A DNA stretch of 64,000 nucleotides. Origin: Cnuella takakiae. GTDB lineage: Bacteria; Bacteroidota; Bacteroidia; Chitinophagales; Chitinophagaceae. Below, one piece after another: positions 63,368 to 64,000 of the stretch. Under the pieces are notes generated by a model that made no database searches, had not been told where the DNA came from, and saw only the letters and a program-made list of their open reading frames with translations. The position numbers and the translations under genes are program-made. Each line of letters starts with the position of its first letter. Position 1 is the first letter of the stretch. The stretch is from the NCBI RefSeq assembly GCF_001953305.1, contig NZ_MTFE01000010.1, positions 240,146 to 304,145 on the forward strand, read 5' to 3'.

Positions 63368-64000
63368 TACCGGTGTATATAAGTCATGATATCCGTTTCA
63401 AACTGTGCCACCGTCTCGTGGCGCACGCTGCCCACATAGGCCAGCTGGGACCGCAGCTGTTTGTTCTCTTTTAGCTTCTGAAAACGGCTGCGTTTGTATT
63501 GCACATCTCCGGTATGGATGAAGGCTTCAATGCGGGTGAGTTGCTCCTGCAAACTATCGGGGCGGGCAATGAACAGATAGGCGGCACGCGAGGCATTGGT
63601 ATTTTCCCAAACAATAAGTACCCGGCCTGTGCCGGTAATAAAGCGGTAGATATGACTTTCCTCCAGGCGGCTGCCGTACTGCTCCTGTATGGTAATGAGG
63701 CGGTATGCTTCCGACTGGTGGCGCGCCAATATTTTTAAGTAGTTGGGTCTTTCCTGTTGCTGTTGTTCCTTGCTTATCTCCGGTGCATCGCCACTTGCAG
63801 CACTGCGTTTACGTGGTGCCGTTAGTTTTTTGGCAATGGTTTTGGGTACGGTTGCAAAGCGGGTGATCTCGATGGCTTTTTCTATCAGGTCGTTGATCTC
63901 GGCCCAGGCAGGCGAAGCCGCTTTGTCGAGGCTTGAATCTTTAAATACCAGCTTGATGGGCTTGTTGTATTTGGCAACAAAATACTCCTGCTTGATGGCG
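63364..64000 (-). CDS. Hypothetical protein, C-terminal part (runs off right edge)
   Basis: The minus strand is open from the edge to a stop at 63364, giving at least 211 residues: AIKQEYFVAKYNKPIKLVF ... ILARHQSEAYRLITIQEQYG ... VLIVWENTNASRAAYLFIA ... DIMTYIHRY. A basic linker with Lys/Arg (TIAKKLTAPRKRSAA) precedes a mixed alpha/beta domain. The stop falls inside the inverted repeat at 63013-63367. I do not recognise the family, and the start is outside the window. Confidence 0.65.
   Translation of the reverse strand, partial: AIKQEYFVAKYNKPIKLVFKDSSLDKAASPAWAEINDLIEKAIEITRFATVPKTIAKKLTAPRKRSAASGDAPEISKEQQQQERPNYLKILARHQSEAYRLITIQEQYGSRLEESHIYRFITGTGRVLIVWENTNASRAAYLFIARPDSLQEQLTRIEAFIHTGDVQYKRSRFQKLKENKQLRSQLAYVGSVRHETVAQFETDIMTYIHRY

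Noticed and set aside
1-64000. tRNA and rRNA genes
   Set aside because: I looked for cloverleaf and rRNA signatures along the spacers and saw none that I could support.

Overview
The window looks like Bacteroidota chromosome, most likely a Chitinophagaceae-type organism. The evidence is a C-terminal type IX secretion (T9SS-A) sorting domain on a 1,439-residue secreted protein, PKD/Ig-like surface proteins, weak Shine-Dalgarno sequences with TAnnTTTG-like promoters, small gene families typical of this phylum (DUF5675, short YISxKTGxFV proteins), and many palindromic repeats of the kind seen in Bacteroidota intergenic DNA. Base composition is mosaic: the 33-63 kb part is GC-rich, while about 4-31 kb, and especially 5.7-8.9 kb, is clearly AT-richer. 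This suggests that the left half was acquired.

0-4 kb: the N-terminal part of a PKD-type surface protein, an AI-2E family permease, a frameshifted unknown gene and a small unknown gene.

4-32 kb: a defence island almost entirely on the minus strand, with a divergent WYL-domain regulator at its upstream end (31319-32317). Reading in the direction of transcription it holds: AAA ATPase (DUF3696) + HDR-motif partner (pair B); a radical SAM protein; an SF1 helicase with an N-terminal methyltransferase-like domain; a terminator; then a tightly packed seven-gene type I restriction-modification operon (24336 to 10356). That operon opens with a HARE-HTH / N6-adenine methylase / specificity-like / histidine kinase fusion and a receiver-domain protein, and continues with hsdM, hsdS, two DUF262 genes (one with a DUF1524-like HNH end) and hsdR. 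After it come a RecD-like helicase, a second, diverged DUF3696 ATPase + HDR partner pair (pair A), and xseA-xseB (exonuclease VII) spaced like operon members. The two-component proteins joined to a type I system and the two paralogous ATPase/HDR pairs near the ends of the island are the most interesting content.

32-46 kb: small conserved Bacteroidota genes (a YISxKTG small protein, a 252-residue unknown, DUF5675, a small membrane protein), a VWA protein, and a MoxR AAA ATPase / unknown / DUF2201-type metallopeptidase-VWA operon followed by a divergent, frameshifted SAM synthetase. A DUF5715-type secreted protein and a UvrD-like helicase follow.

46-64 kb: the large T9SS cargo protein with 16 proline-rich repeats, a 7TM + histidine kinase operon, an envelope/stress group (two OmpA proteins around a PRC-barrel/DUF2382 protein), KptA, an App1-type phosphatase, dienelactone hydrolase, manganese catalase, an MtfA-like peptidase and a partial unknown gene. 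The spacers here are full of palindromic and inverted-repeat elements.

Three genes carry frameshifts (3130-3159, hsdM at a G7 run, metK at a G4 run). Two of the three lie in G/C homopolymers, so base-calling error must be weighed against real phase variation or decay.
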